The notes: generated by a model not told the origin, from the sequence alone. A stretch of DNA of 64,000 bases from Alteromonas sp. MMG017 (GCF_018100795.1 NZ_JAGJDY010000010.1:1-64000); one strand, 5' to 3'. Shown: positions 49,895 to 59,704, counted from the first letter of the stretch. Numbers and translations are program-made.

Positions 49895-51286
49895 TTAACG
49901 CTGAGTTTCAGTCAGTTTTTTAGGATCTAATAACGATTCCAATTCAGACTTTGGTAAGTCGGTCATCGCTTCTGCAACATCGATAACAGGCATTTTATCT
50001 TTGTAAGCTTTTTTCGCTATTTCTGCGGCTTTCGCATAACCAATGATAGGGTTAAGCGCCGTCACCAAAATAGGATTCTTTGCCAATGCTTTCTCAAGGT
50101 TTTCTTGGTTAACCGTAAAACCTTCAATGGCCTGTTCGCCCAACAGCACACAGCTATTAGACATTAGCTTAATACTCGAAAGCAAATTATCGGCAATCAT
50201 GGGTAGCATAACGTTAAGCTCGAAATTACCCGACTGCCCGCCTACTGTTATGGCTGCATCGTTCCCTATCACCTGCGCCGAAGCCATTGCCACCGCTTCG
50301 GGTATTACTGGGTTCACTTTGCCCGGCATAATAGATGACCCTGGTTGCAATGCGGGTAGCGATACTTCACCTAAACCAGCAAGTGGCCCTGAATTCATCC
50401 AGCGTAAGTCATTTGAAATTTTCATTAAGGTGACCGCGAGGGATTTTATCGCGCCAGATAAGGTTACCGCAGTGTCTTGCGAACTAATTAATGCGAAGCA
50501 ATTGTCAGCAGGGGTAAATGCGATGCCAGTAAGCTCAGATAGCTTATTAGCAAAGGTTTCAGCAAAGTCAGGATGTGCATTTACACCTGTGCCCACTGCT
50601 GTTCCACCTTGCGCTAACGTTTGAATGGCAGGTTGAAGCATTTTTACGGTTTCTAACTGCTGGCTAAGCTGCGCAGACCAAGCACGTAAACTTTGATCCA
50701 TCCTAACCGGCATAGCATCCATTAAATGAGTACGGCCCGTTTTGCAATAATCAGACACTGAATTCGCTTTGGTATCAATGATACTAATTAGCCTAGTAAT
50801 GGCAGGGATAAGCGACTCTTTCAGTTCAATGGCGGCACTTGCGTGAATAGTAGTGGGAATAACATCGTTTGAGCTTTGCCCGTTGTTCACATGATCGTTA
50901 GGGTGAACCACTCCCCCTTTACGTTTCCCCTGTTGTTGATTCGCCAAGTTAGCGATAACCTCATTGGCATTCATATTTGTACTAGTCCCTGAGCCTGTTT
51001 GGAATATATCTACAGGGAAGTGCTGCTGTAACTCAGGTTCACTCAGTAATGTGTCACAGGCTTGTTCGATAGCGTCGGCAATGTCGGCATCAAGTGTATC
51101 GAGTTTTTTATTCGCAAGTGCAGCGGCTTTTTTAATTGTCACTAGAGTGCGAATGAAAGTAAGCGGCATTCGCTCACCACTTACTGGAAAGTTATTAATT
51201 GCGCGTTGTGTTTGGGCGCCATATAACGCATCGCTAGGGACTTCTAGTTCCCCCATACTGTCACTTTCTGTTCGGGTATTTGTCAT
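49895..51286 (-). CDS. fumC: Class II fumarate hydratase
   Basis: The iron-independent fumarase converts fumarate to malate in the TCA cycle. The 463 residues bear the superfamily signature GSSIMPGKVNP, the TGSGTSTNMNANEV region, and GRTHLMDAMPVRM. Class II enzymes replace Fe-S fumarases when iron is scarce or superoxide is high. A Fur-box-like palindrome lies about 205 bp upstream of the start. Confidence 0.97.
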   Translation of the reverse strand: MTNTRTESDSMGELEVPSDALYGAQTQRAINNFPVSGERMPLTFIRTLVTIKKAAALANKKLDTLDADIADAIEQACDTLLSEPELQQHFPVDIFQTGSGTSTNMNANEVIANLANQQQGKRKGGVVHPNDHVNNGQSSNDVIPTTIHASAAIELKESLIPAITRLISIIDTKANSVSDYCKTGRTHLMDAMPVRMDQSLRAWSAQLSQQLETVKMLQPAIQTLAQGGTAVGTGVNAHPDFAETFANKLSELTGIAFTPADNCFALISSQDTAVTLSGAIKSLAVTLMKISNDLRWMNSGPLAGLGEVSLPALQPGSSIMPGKVNPVIPEAVAMASAQVIGNDAAITVGGQSGNFELNVMLPMIADNLLSSIKLMSNSCVLLGEQAIEGFTVNQENLEKALAKNPILVTALNPIIGYAKAAEIAKKAYKDKMPVIDVAEAMTDLPKSELESLLDPKKLTETQR

Positions 51287-51489
51287 AACGGTCCCCTTAA
51301 TCTGAAGAAATAAATCTTACTGCTACTCTTGGCTACTTCGCCCTGCACGGTTTGGATCCTTATTTACCTTTCAACAACAGTGCATCTGTCAATACATTCA
51401 TCAAAGCACTTATAAAAGCATTTATAGAAGCACTGCCCAATACATGTGTTTTATAAGCGTTGAAGATGAAGATTGACAGATTAATGTTG

Positions 51490-51514
51490 AATGATAATAA
51501 TTACTATTATCATT
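51490..51514. promoter_or_regulatory. Fur-box-like palindrome between fumC and metal exporter gene
   Basis: A perfect inverted repeat aatgataat (51490-51498) and attatcatt (51506-51514) with a 7-bp spacer resembles the Fur consensus GATAATGATAATCATTATC. It sits between the divergent fumC and 10-TM exporter genes, so iron could control either or both. Promoter positions were not assigned. Confidence 0.7.
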
Positions 51515-51717
51515 AGTGGCATTTGCAGCATGATCTGAACACGCAAGTATTCGTAGGAATTAGTACAGTTCGCTAACGAAAAACGTTGTAAGAGTCTTCG
51601 GTAAAACTTTTATTTTTTACCATATCACGTGGGTTAACCACATATTGCTATCATTTGGAATCGAGAGTGTCTTCCCTAACCTCAACTGAAAAAGTCAGCA
51701 TTAGGCAAAAAACACTA

Positions 51718-52878
51718 ATGTTAAACAAGCGCCTCTTCTTACCGGCGTTTGTCGTTATGCTCCTTGTTTACTCATTCACTCAGGAAGCGACCATCGCGGT
51801 TTTGTCTGATGCCTATTTTCAAGTAGCGGCATTTGTTTACGCGTCACTTTCTATTTACTACATTGCCACGTTAAAAGTCTCTGCTGAAGCCATCGGCGAC
51901 TTTATGCGCAAGCATCCATTTTATGAAGTAGGCTTAGCCTCATTCCTCGGTGCCCTTCCCGGCTGCGGGGGCGCGATCATAGTGGTCACTCAATACACCC
52001 GAGGTGTCACAAGCTTTGGTGCGGTAGTTGCTGTACTAACAAGTACCATGGGTGACGCCGCGTTCTTATTATTGGCACAAGCGCCGTTTGACGGTTTAAC
52101 GGTCATGGGTGTTGGAATGGTGGTAGGTACCCTAACCGGCGTTATTGTGAACCGTTTCCACAATTACCAAACACCGTCCTCAACTAGAGCACTAAATAGT
52201 ACCGATGGCCATGTAGGTAGCAATAGTGACGATAGTGAGCAAGCACCAAGCACGGCTCCCTCTTCTATTGATAAACTTTCTACCTACTTCTGGCTGATTG
52301 TAGCGTTACCGTCACTTGCCATCGCACTGGGCTTGTCGTTTCAATCGCCAGTTCATGAATATCTAGGTATTACGGAACCAACGTTGCAACTTATTGGTGC
52401 TGTGTTGTGCCTATCGGCAATTACACTGTGGTCATTAAATGGTGGCAGTGCAGGTTACGCCTCGCTTACCAAAGAAGATGCTATTACGCCTCCACCACGC
52501 TGGCAGAGTAAAGCCGCGTTAGACACCCAATTTGTATTAGCTTGGGTTATCGTCGCTTTTTTATTGTTTGAATTATCGATACTGTGGTTTGGACTAGATA
52601 TAGGTGCCACGCTAACATCAATGGGCGCAAGCGTTGTAGGCCTAGCAATTTTAGTTGGCTTTTTACCTGGATGTGGTCCACAAATTTTAGTGACCAGCCT
52701 GTATTTGAATGGTGCAGTGCCATTTTCAGCTCAGCTTGGTAATGCTATTAGTAACGACGGTGATGCATTGTTTCCCGCCATCGCCCTATCGCCAAAAGCG
52801 GCCATTCTAGCCACTGTTTATTCCGCGGTTCCTGCCATAGCAGTAGGTTACGGGTATTATTTTCTATTTGAGAGATAG
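51718..52878 (+). CDS. Putative 10-TM heavy-metal exporter (ArsP_2 family)
   Basis: A membrane protein of 386 residues from the ATG at 51718; a TTG at 51655 would add 21 polar residues with no good ribosome-binding site, and the first TM follows the ATG at once. Two internal halves share the motif PGCG: GALPGCGGAIIVV (near residue 79) and GFLPGCGPQILVT in the second half. Ten hydrophobic segments are split by a hydrophilic Ser/Asp loop (about 152-185). This family is named for possible heavy-metal export, and manganese has been suggested. The Fur-like site upstream supports a metal role. Direction and substrate are unproven. Confidence 0.82.
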   Translation: MLNKRLFLPAFVVMLLVYSFTQEATIAVLSDAYFQVAAFVYASLSIYYIATLKVSAEAIGDFMRKHPFYEVGLASFLGALPGCGGAIIVVTQYTRGVTSFGAVVAVLTSTMGDAAFLLLAQAPFDGLTVMGVGMVVGTLTGVIVNRFHNYQTPSSTRALNSTDGHVGSNSDDSEQAPSTAPSSIDKLSTYFWLIVALPSLAIALGLSFQSPVHEYLGITEPTLQLIGAVLCLSAITLWSLNGGSAGYASLTKEDAITPPPRWQSKAALDTQFVLAWVIVAFLLFELSILWFGLDIGATLTSMGASVVGLAILVGFLPGCGPQILVTSLYLNGAVPFSAQLGNAISNDGDALFPAIALSPKAAILATVYSAVPAIAVGYGYYFLFER

Positions 52879-52942
52879 CGATGTCAGTAAGGCTAACCGT
52901 TGCAAGATACTGTCGGTTTGCATTTAATGTATCGACGAGGCG

Positions 52943-53668
52943 CTACTGAGTATCTTCCGACAAACTGTCACGGTTCAATGCGTCTTCCCATTTGACCGTT
53001 TTAGCTAAGTCTCCGCGCTTAGCATTATATTGGTACACGGTAGTTTCTAGCGTAATTGATGTCGGTTGAAATCCATCAGGTAGCGTAAAGCTTGTATTAA
53101 TGGCTTGAAAATATTTAAACCTATACTCAATTTCTTGCTGAATAAACTCTGGCTCGCCAATAGCAACCGTGTACTCCTTCCCTTCCCGCTCACCTACTAA
53201 GGTGACTGCAAGTTTGCCCTTAACTAACGCTTTGTTTTGTCGCTGCTGAAGCACTACAAAACGCATTTGAAATTGATTAGGCTCTGGCAGTGAGACAACC
53301 TCTACCCCTTCAATGACAAAACCATCTTGGGTGGTTTCAGGTGCCATAATTCGCTGGTAAAAAGCCAATTGCTGTTGAAGCTCAGCCTGCTCGATTTGAA
53401 CGTTGTTGAGCTGCTCAGCTATCGATTTTTTTTCCAGTTCTGTTAACTGTAACGCGACTTCCAGTTGATTAACCTGAGTCACATATTGATTATTTTCACT
53501 GACTAATATCGCAATGGTTTTATCTTGAGCGGCTACCTTCAGGCTATCACCCTCATCCACTATTCGCGCTAACTTGTAGCCAAACGCTATCATTACCAGT
53601 AACAAAGCAGCGACAAGCAATGACCACTTATAATCGCCTAGGAGTTGTTTCAATTTATCAGTTGTCAT
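52943..53668 (-). CDS. DUF6776 family membrane-anchored coiled-coil protein
   Basis: The 241-residue protein has a single TM segment (about 15-32, LLVAALLLVMIAFGYKLA), a coiled coil (42-105, rich in Gln/Leu heptads) and a C-terminal beta-rich periplasmic domain (FQMRFVVLQQRQNKALVKG). The function of this gammaproteobacterial family is unknown. It faces away from the CLC gene. Confidence 0.8.
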   Translation of the reverse strand: MTTDKLKQLLGDYKWSLLVAALLLVMIAFGYKLARIVDEGDSLKVAAQDKTIAILVSENNQYVTQVNQLEVALQLTELEKKSIAEQLNNVQIEQAELQQQLAFYQRIMAPETTQDGFVIEGVEVVSLPEPNQFQMRFVVLQQRQNKALVKGKLAVTLVGEREGKEYTVAIGEPEFIQQEIEYRFKYFQAINTSFTLPDGFQPTSITLETTVYQYNAKRGDLAKTVKWEDALNRDSLSEDTQ

Positions 53669-53784
53669 GAATAGTTTTGGTTCTTAATTTGCTTGAGCCA
53701 GAGACATTAAAATTCTTAACATTATGAATTTCAAGTGTTTGTGGTAAGCTGCTTATATCTACGATTTCTCTACTGTATCACAAC

Positions 53785-55461
53785 ATGCGTTTGCAGGCTT
53801 TACGACAAGAAGTGGCTCACCCGAGGACGTCTATACAACTTTGCCTCTTGGGTATAGTGGGCGGCGTAAGTGCTGCATCGCTGATCATCATGTTTCGTCT
53901 TTGCGTGGAATGGCTTCAAGCCTCAGGTTTCGGCGCACTGCGGGAGTGGTTCAATGATGAATGGCCGGTTTGGTTTCTCATGCCCTTACTTAGCGTGCTG
54001 TGTATTTTGCTTATTGCCTATATCACCGGTTTTAAGCACTATCGAATGGGTATTCCCTTTGTTATCCACCGAGTAAAATATTACTACGGCCATATTCCCT
54101 TTCGCACCACTATTAATCAGTTTTTCGGCGGTATGTTGGCCTTAGCCGGCGGCTTCGTGGTAGGCCGAGAAGGCCCCTGTGTTCATTTAGGTGCATCGGC
54201 CAGCAGTTTCTTAGGTCAATGGCTACGGCTTCCCTACAACAGCATTCGTATTTTAGCGGGCTGTGGTATTGCTGCGGGTATATCCGCCTCATTTAATACC
54301 CCGTTTGCGGCAGTTATCTTCGTTATGGAAGTGGTGCTGCGGGAATATAAAATACATATATTTGTGCCTGTAATGCTTGCCGCCGCCTGTGGATCGGTAC
54401 TAACCCGTATCGTATTTGGGCAGGTAAACGAACTGTCATTTTTGTCTTTTACCGCATTTAGTCAATGGATGTACCTATACCTCGTTTTACTAGGCGTATT
54501 ACTCGGTATGCTCGCTACATTATTTAATAACCAACTTATGCGGGTAATGACCTGGTTTAGACCTGTCCCTATGGTGTGGCGACTCATGCTGGCGGCGCTA
54601 ATAACGGGTACCGTGGGTATGCTGTTGCCCGAGGCATTAGGGGCGAACTTTATTGATGTTGAAACGCTGTTTGCCAGTAACCCAGAAACCCTTTTACTGT
54701 GTGCTATTTTAGTGAGCAAGGTTGTACTGGCTGTATTTGCTATTGGGCTGGGTATTCCCGGCGGCATTATTGGGCCTGTCATGGTTATCGGCATGCTTGC
54801 TGGCGCTGTACTATTGGTGCCCCTATCATATTTTATCGATGTGCCTGAATTTACTAACAGCTTTGCCTTATTAGGCATTGCAGGCATGCTTACCGCCGTA
54901 CTTCATGCGCCGTTAGCGGCATTATCTGCGGTAATGGAGCTATCTTACAGCCCTGAAATTATCTTGCCCGCTATGCTGGTCATCGTGCCTGCGTATGTGA
55001 CATCAACACAGTTTTTCGGCAATCGGTCTATTTTTATTCGCCAATTAGACTATCAGAACTTACCCTATGCTATCTCTTCCATTCGCGAAGCCCTTGAAAA
55101 AACCGGTGTACTGGCGGCATTAAGTAAAGACTATAAGCTTTTTCATGATGCCCCAGATAAAGCGCTAGAAGACTATTTGTCGAAGAACCCGACAAAAATC
55201 GTCATTCAGCAGTCAAAATTTGAAATAGATGTGCAGTATCGTCTGGTCCAATATAATGTGAGCTTAGAACACGATGCTAATGCTCTCAGTTATCACGAGA
55301 TGGAAGGCTTGAATGCCCAAAGCACTCTACATGAAGTGTATGAACATCTTAAAAATACGCGCTCTGGCGCGGTCTATATTTACGATCAGGAACACAACGA
55401 CATCATTGGCGTTATTACCTGGAATATTTTGCAAAGCTTTTTACAAAAGGCACAGTATTAA
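53785..55461 (+). CDS. CLC-family anion channel/transporter with C-terminal CBS region
   Basis: The 558-residue CLC protein has the conserved gating glutamate Glu129 in GREGP, IPGGIIGP and a C-terminal CBS-like domain (about 440-556). The first selectivity motif, GSGIP in E. coli ClcA, reads RMGIP here (residues 87-91), so Met88 takes the place of the anion-coordinating Ser. It is followed after 2 bp by a HemJ-like gene. Whether it moves Cl- or another anion cannot be told from sequence alone. Confidence 0.9.
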   Translation: MRLQALRQEVAHPRTSIQLCLLGIVGGVSAASLIIMFRLCVEWLQASGFGALREWFNDEWPVWFLMPLLSVLCILLIAYITGFKHYRMGIPFVIHRVKYYYGHIPFRTTINQFFGGMLALAGGFVVGREGPCVHLGASASSFLGQWLRLPYNSIRILAGCGIAAGISASFNTPFAAVIFVMEVVLREYKIHIFVPVMLAAACGSVLTRIVFGQVNELSFLSFTAFSQWMYLYLVLLGVLLGMLATLFNNQLMRVMTWFRPVPMVWRLMLAALITGTVGMLLPEALGANFIDVETLFASNPETLLLCAILVSKVVLAVFAIGLGIPGGIIGPVMVIGMLAGAVLLVPLSYFIDVPEFTNSFALLGIAGMLTAVLHAPLAALSAVMELSYSPEIILPAMLVIVPAYVTSTQFFGNRSIFIRQLDYQNLPYAISSIREALEKTGVLAALSKDYKLFHDAPDKALEDYLSKNPTKIVIQQSKFEIDVQYRLVQYNVSLEHDANALSYHEMEGLNAQSTLHEVYEHLKNTRSGAVYIYDQEHNDIIGVITWNILQSFLQKAQY

Positions 55462-55463
55462 CA

Positions 55464-55892
55464 ATGTACATTTTATGGTTCAAAGCACTTCACATTTTTT
55501 TTATGCTAGCGTGGATGGCAGGCATTTTTTACCTTCCTCGACTATTTGTTTATCACGCTGAAGCTACATCGCAAGACGTGAAAGATCAGTTTAAAGTGAT
55601 GGAGAGAAGGCTGTGGTTTTTTGTCACCCCTTTCGCTTTTTTAACCTTAGCGTTTGGCGTCGCACTTATCGTAAGCTACGGCAGTACGTGGTTTAAAATG
55701 TCAGGTTGGCTGCACATTAAATTCATGCTTTTGCTTGCACTTTACAGCTATCACTTCTATTTGTTTAAGCTAGTAAAACAATTCTCCCGTGATGAAAACC
55801 GTCACAGTGCCAAATTTTACCGCATTATTAATGAAGCTCCGGTACTGCTAATATTGGCTATTGTTTGTTTAGCAGTAGTAAAACCGCTATAA
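55464..55892 (+). CDS. hemJ: HemJ-like protoporphyrinogen IX oxidase
   Basis: The 142-residue, four-TM protein has the family motif WFKALHIFFMLAWMAGIFYLP with the heme-ligand candidate His10, and GWLHIKFMLLLAL. HemJ oxidises protoporphyrinogen IX to protoporphyrin IX in heme synthesis. It probably shares an operon with the CLC gene. Some members of this family (UPF0093) are less well characterised. Confidence 0.88.
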   Translation: MYILWFKALHIFFMLAWMAGIFYLPRLFVYHAEATSQDVKDQFKVMERRLWFFVTPFAFLTLAFGVALIVSYGSTWFKMSGWLHIKFMLLLALYSYHFYLFKLVKQFSRDENRHSAKFYRIINEAPVLLILAIVCLAVVKPL

Positions 55893-55960
55893 ATTGAACA
55901 GGCCGTATTACCACGGACTGATGTTATGGAATAACCGTTAAATAACCTAAAGGAAACTAC

Positions 55961-56158
55961 ATGGATGATAGTAACCAGCATTTAAAAGACTTGTTGTCGC
56001 AAACTGATTTAGCGTTTAAAGCGCTGATGCGCCAACCTAGCTCTAGCGAGTTGAGTAACGCTTACGACAGCGCTAAGGCTGAGTTAGACGCCTATATGAA
56101 GTCGTTGCGAAATACGCTTTCTCAGCGCAAACACCTACAACGCCAGAAAGCCCGTTAA
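55961..56158 (+). CDS. Small helical hypothetical protein
   Basis: A 65-residue acidic-then-basic helical peptide (MDDSNQHLKDLLSQ to HLQRQKAR) with AAAGGAAA before the ATG. It is probably a real gene because of the strong ribosome-binding site and coherent composition. It overlaps the convergent UPF0149 gene by 4 bp. No family is recognised and no motif indicates a function. Confidence 0.55.
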   Translation: MDDSNQHLKDLLSQTDLAFKALMRQPSSSELSNAYDSAKAELDAYMKSLRNTLSQRKHLQRQKAR

Positions 56159-56844
56159 GAGATTTTCGTAAAGGTTTCAAACTGGTTAGGTAATGCTGCG
56201 CTCAGCTCTCCAGCCAGAGCAATATAATCTTGGATCATCGCAGGAAGCTGCTTCCACAATAAGGGTAAGTTTTCTTTTAGCTGTTGAGCTTGGTCGGGGT
56301 TACGATACTGCAACGCCAGTTCAACATTCGCTAGGGTAGTAAATAACTTCAAGCAACGAGACAGCCTTTTCTCTGGGGTATCTGAGGCATTGATATCTTC
56401 TCGCAAGGCCTCTTTTGCACTTAGCTTTTCCCACGCCTGTTGCCAGACTTCTTCAAGTTGCTGATGCACATAAAGTAACCCTTCAAGCCATTGGGCTAGT
56501 TCAGGGGCGATTTCAGGCGAAAGTTCAGGCGCAGTATCAAGTTCACCATCTGAATACTCACAGCGCGTGGGCATTAAGGGTTTTTCGTCTGTCATACACT
56601 GCAGGTGAGCCCTTAAGTTATTCATCAGTACATCCGCTAAAGCATCTACATCTTTGTCTACTAGTGCACTTGAAGAGCTTTGAATCAACCATGGCATCCA
56701 CTGCTCTGGCATAGGGATTTCTGGTGATGCCGCAACGGCGAATATCATACCGTCGGCTTTGTAAGCGCTAGGTAGTACGTGCGTTAATTTGCCCTTTTCA
56801 AACACAGGCAAAAGAATATCGATGGGACGCGCCGTTTCTGACAT
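56155..56844 (-). CDS. UPF0149 (YgfB/YecA-like) family protein
   Basis: The 229-residue helical protein has a YgfB-like pattern, ADGMIFAVAASPEIPMPEQWMPWL then APELAQWLEGLLYVHQQLEEVW. It lacks the C-terminal zinc-binding SEC-C motif of YecA. YgfB-type proteins in pseudomonads affect gene regulation. The match is distant, so the family call is moderate. Confidence 0.65.
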   Translation of the reverse strand: MSETARPIDILLPVFEKGKLTHVLPSAYKADGMIFAVAASPEIPMPEQWMPWLIQSSSSALVDKDVDALADVLMNNLRAHLQCMTDEKPLMPTRCEYSDGELDTAPELSPEIAPELAQWLEGLLYVHQQLEEVWQQAWEKLSAKEALREDINASDTPEKRLSRCLKLFTTLANVELALQYRNPDQAQQLKENLPLLWKQLPAMIQDYIALAGELSAALPNQFETFTKIS

Positions 56845-57062
56845 TAAAATTTCCTACTAGCGGTTGAAATGACCTATTTATAACCTGTACCCTTCGCGCC
56901 CGTTTACCATGTTGGATTAAAAACGTTGGCTAAAAACGTATTTTTTCAATTGTATCCAAAGCACAAGAACATAGTGAGCGAATAGCAATAGCGTTTGTTT
57001 GCGTAGTTGCGCAATAGCTAACCTATTGTCATGATAGCAAAACTAAACTAAGAGTGACTGCA

Positions 57063-58289
57063 ATGGCAAAAGATAAATCAGGATATATTATCGCGGCCGC
57101 CTTTATTGGCCCAGGTACAGTAACAACGGCAAGTCTAGCAGGCGCTAACTTCGGTTTTCATTTGGTGTGGGCATTATTGTTTTCAATTTTTGCCACCATC
57201 GTATTACAAGATATGGCTGCTCGCCTAGGGGTGGCAACGGGCAAAGGCTTGGCATCAGCGATGAAAGATATGGTGTCTACGCCATGGCTGAAAATGCTTT
57301 TTATTGCGTTAATTGTTAGCGCAATTGGTATTGGGAACGCCGCCTATGAATCAGGCAACCTAACCGGCGCCGCCATTGGTCTGGATGCGTTTTGGGAAAT
57401 TGGCACAGGCACTTGGGCACTTATTCTTGGTGCGCTAGCTATCGCACTGCTTTGGACGGGTAGCTATTCATGGATAGAAAGCGTACTGGTGTACCTCGTG
57501 TTTATTATGGCTGGGGTGTTTTTCGTTACCCTTGTTGTAGCTAAGCCTGATATATCATTAATGTTTAGCCAGTTACTGCAGCCCCGTTTAGCCGCCGATT
57601 CCATTACTACCATACTTGCGTTAATAGGCACCACCATTGTGCCTTACAACTTATTCCTTCATGCGAGTCTTGTGGCGAAGTCATCCCGAAACACAGAGAA
57701 CCCAACCCCGGATAAAACGAATTCTGATAAAAGCGATGCGATTAAAGCGTGCAGAAAACAATCGGCAACGGCTATTAGCATGGGCGGCTTAATTACCCTT
57801 GTGGTGATGGCCACGGCCATGATGGCTTTTTTCAATCAAGCCGCCACCATGGATGCAGGTAACATGGGCGAACAGTTAAAGCCGGTGTTAGGCGACAAAG
57901 CCCAGTGGTTCTTTGCACTAGGCTTATTTGCGGCTGGGCTAACCAGCGCCATAACCGCGCCTCTTGCGGCTGCATATGCAGTATGTGGTGCGCTGGGGTT
58001 ATCTGACAACATGAAGAGCAAGGGGTTTCGCGCAGTATGGTTAGCAATCATTGTGTGTGGCGTTGCCGTTGCTGCATTAGGATTTAAACCCTTGCCAGCT
58101 ATCTTATTTGCTCAGGCTACCAACGGCTTATTGCTGCCTATTATTGCTATTTTTTTGTTAGTAGTGATGAATAAAAGCAAAGCCCTCGGTGATTTCAAAA
58201 ATACCCTATGGAGCAATCTTGCAGGGGTTTTAGTGGTATCGGTTGTGGTGGGATTAGGTCTCTATAAACTGACTAGCCTATTCATCTAA
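57063..58289 (+). CDS. Non-canonical Nramp-family membrane transporter
   Basis: The 408-residue protein has about 11 hydrophobic segments and Nramp architecture. The canonical metal-binding TM1 motif DPGN reads GPGT (16-19, IGPGTVTTA), and the TM6 MPH motif reads VPY (193-195, TTIVPYNLFLHASL). The fold is therefore that of Nramp, but the ligands for Mn2+/Fe2+ are absent. The ATG at 57063 is preferred over a GTG 9 nt upstream. Substrate unknown: possibly Mg2+ or another cation, or no transport of transition metals. Confidence 0.82.
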   Translation: MAKDKSGYIIAAAFIGPGTVTTASLAGANFGFHLVWALLFSIFATIVLQDMAARLGVATGKGLASAMKDMVSTPWLKMLFIALIVSAIGIGNAAYESGNLTGAAIGLDAFWEIGTGTWALILGALAIALLWTGSYSWIESVLVYLVFIMAGVFFVTLVVAKPDISLMFSQLLQPRLAADSITTILALIGTTIVPYNLFLHASLVAKSSRNTENPTPDKTNSDKSDAIKACRKQSATAISMGGLITLVVMATAMMAFFNQAATMDAGNMGEQLKPVLGDKAQWFFALGLFAAGLTSAITAPLAAAYAVCGALGLSDNMKSKGFRAVWLAIIVCGVAVAALGFKPLPAILFAQATNGLLLPIIAIFLLVVMNKSKALGDFKNTLWSNLAGVLVVSVVVGLGLYKLTSLFI

Positions 58290-58308
58290 TCCGCTAATTT
58301 TAGCCACT

Positions 58309-58344
58309 AAAAAGCCCGTTATGCGTTAAGCAAACGGGCTTTTT
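58309..58344 (+). terminator. Terminator after the Nramp-family gene
   Basis: The stem aaaaagcccgtt (58309-58320) pairs exactly with aacgggcttttt (58333-58344), followed by further T. It is 20 nt past the stop. Confidence 0.87.
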
Positions 58345-58417
58345 TTATATGCTAGCGTTTAATGAGTAATTAGCGCGTAAATAGTGGCTAGCGTGTAATT
58401 TGTCGCTAACTTGTGAA

Positions 58418-59563
58418 CTACTTAGCTAAACGTTGTAGTACATCATTAAGCATCGACTGGCTGCAGCCAAAGTTAATTCTGAAATGATCCGCTTTATGAA
58501 AATCTGCGCCAGGAGAAGGCCCTACGCCTTTTTCCTCTGCCCATGTTTGCACGTTTTCTACGCCTAAACCACTTGCGTCAACCCAAGCTAAAAAGGTAGC
58601 GTCAGGCTTCAACATTGATAACCCGTCGATACCGTTTATGGTTTCAAACACGGCATCACGGTTCGCACGTAAATAGTCAATTTGAGCACTGTGCCAATCA
58701 TCACACAACGTAAATGCGGCTTCGGTAGCGGCTAATCCCAGCACGGTAACCCAAGGCATAATGCCCGCGGCTGCGCTGGTAAATTGCTGCCTAAGTTTAG
58801 AGTCTGGAATAATCGCAAAAGAAGTGCCTAAACCCGCAACGTTAAAGGTTTTGCTAGCAGCCATTAGGGTAACACTGTTGTCGGCTAAGTTAACCTCACG
58901 ACCTGCAGGTATATGCTTAAGGCCTGGCTCTAAGATTAAATCACAGTGGATTTCATCTGAACATAAACGCACGTCATTGGCGTTACAAATATCAGCAACC
59001 CGATCTAGCTCTGCTTTAGTTAATACCGAGCCAACTGGGTTCATTGGATTACAAAGAATGAATAGCTTACATTTGGGGTCGGCCGCATGGGCTTCTAATG
59101 CTTTGAAATCCAACGTATAGCGCTTTCCTTGTGATTCTGGGTCAATCACAGTGCCAATATCGATACGCTCTAGTTCATTTAATTTTGGCGCCGCTAGCAA
59201 TGGGGGGTAGTTAGGTGTTTGAATAAGCACCTTATCGCCTGGCTCACAATACGCTTTACAGGCTACGTTGAACGCAGGCACTACGCCTGGTGTCCACACA
59301 ATCCATTCTGATTTCACATCCCAGTCATGTTTGAGTTTCAACCAGCGCTGAATTGCGCTTATAGCGCCTTGATGCTGACCCGGTAGTACATAACCTAAGT
59401 TGCCGTGCTCAACTTGTGCTGAAATTGCATCCAAAATAGGCTGTGCGCAACGAAATTCAGTATCGGCAACCCAAGCAGGAATAATGTCCTTACCTTTATA
59501 TTTTTGCCACTTAAACGAATAGGTATCTTTACGAGGTGGAGTTTGGTCAAAATTAATCGTCAC
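58418..59563 (-). CDS. patB: MalY/PatB-type C-S lyase (aminotransferase fold I)
   Basis: The 381-residue PLP enzyme has the family N-terminus ADTEFRCAQPILDAI, the LCNPMNPVGSV motif, and Lys in AASKTFNVAGLGTSF that would bind PLP. PatB/MalY enzymes split cystathionine or cysteine conjugates into thiol, pyruvate and ammonia. AGGATGT precedes the start. The exact substrate is not determined. Confidence 0.9.
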   Translation of the reverse strand: MTINFDQTPPRKDTYSFKWQKYKGKDIIPAWVADTEFRCAQPILDAISAQVEHGNLGYVLPGQHQGAISAIQRWLKLKHDWDVKSEWIVWTPGVVPAFNVACKAYCEPGDKVLIQTPNYPPLLAAPKLNELERIDIGTVIDPESQGKRYTLDFKALEAHAADPKCKLFILCNPMNPVGSVLTKAELDRVADICNANDVRLCSDEIHCDLILEPGLKHIPAGREVNLADNSVTLMAASKTFNVAGLGTSFAIIPDSKLRQQFTSAAAGIMPWVTVLGLAATEAAFTLCDDWHSAQIDYLRANRDAVFETINGIDGLSMLKPDATFLAWVDASGLGVENVQTWAEEKGVGPSPGADFHKADHFRINFGCSQSMLNDVLQRLAK

Positions 59564-59704
59564 ACATACATCCTGTTGCCATTACATTATGGGCACCAGT
59601 GTAATAATTCGTAAGCATATAAACTAGCGCTGCTTAGACCATTTAGGACTTTTTTATTTGTTTGCTAGCACCATTGCATACTTTTACTGACGAGTAGCTC
59701 GTTA

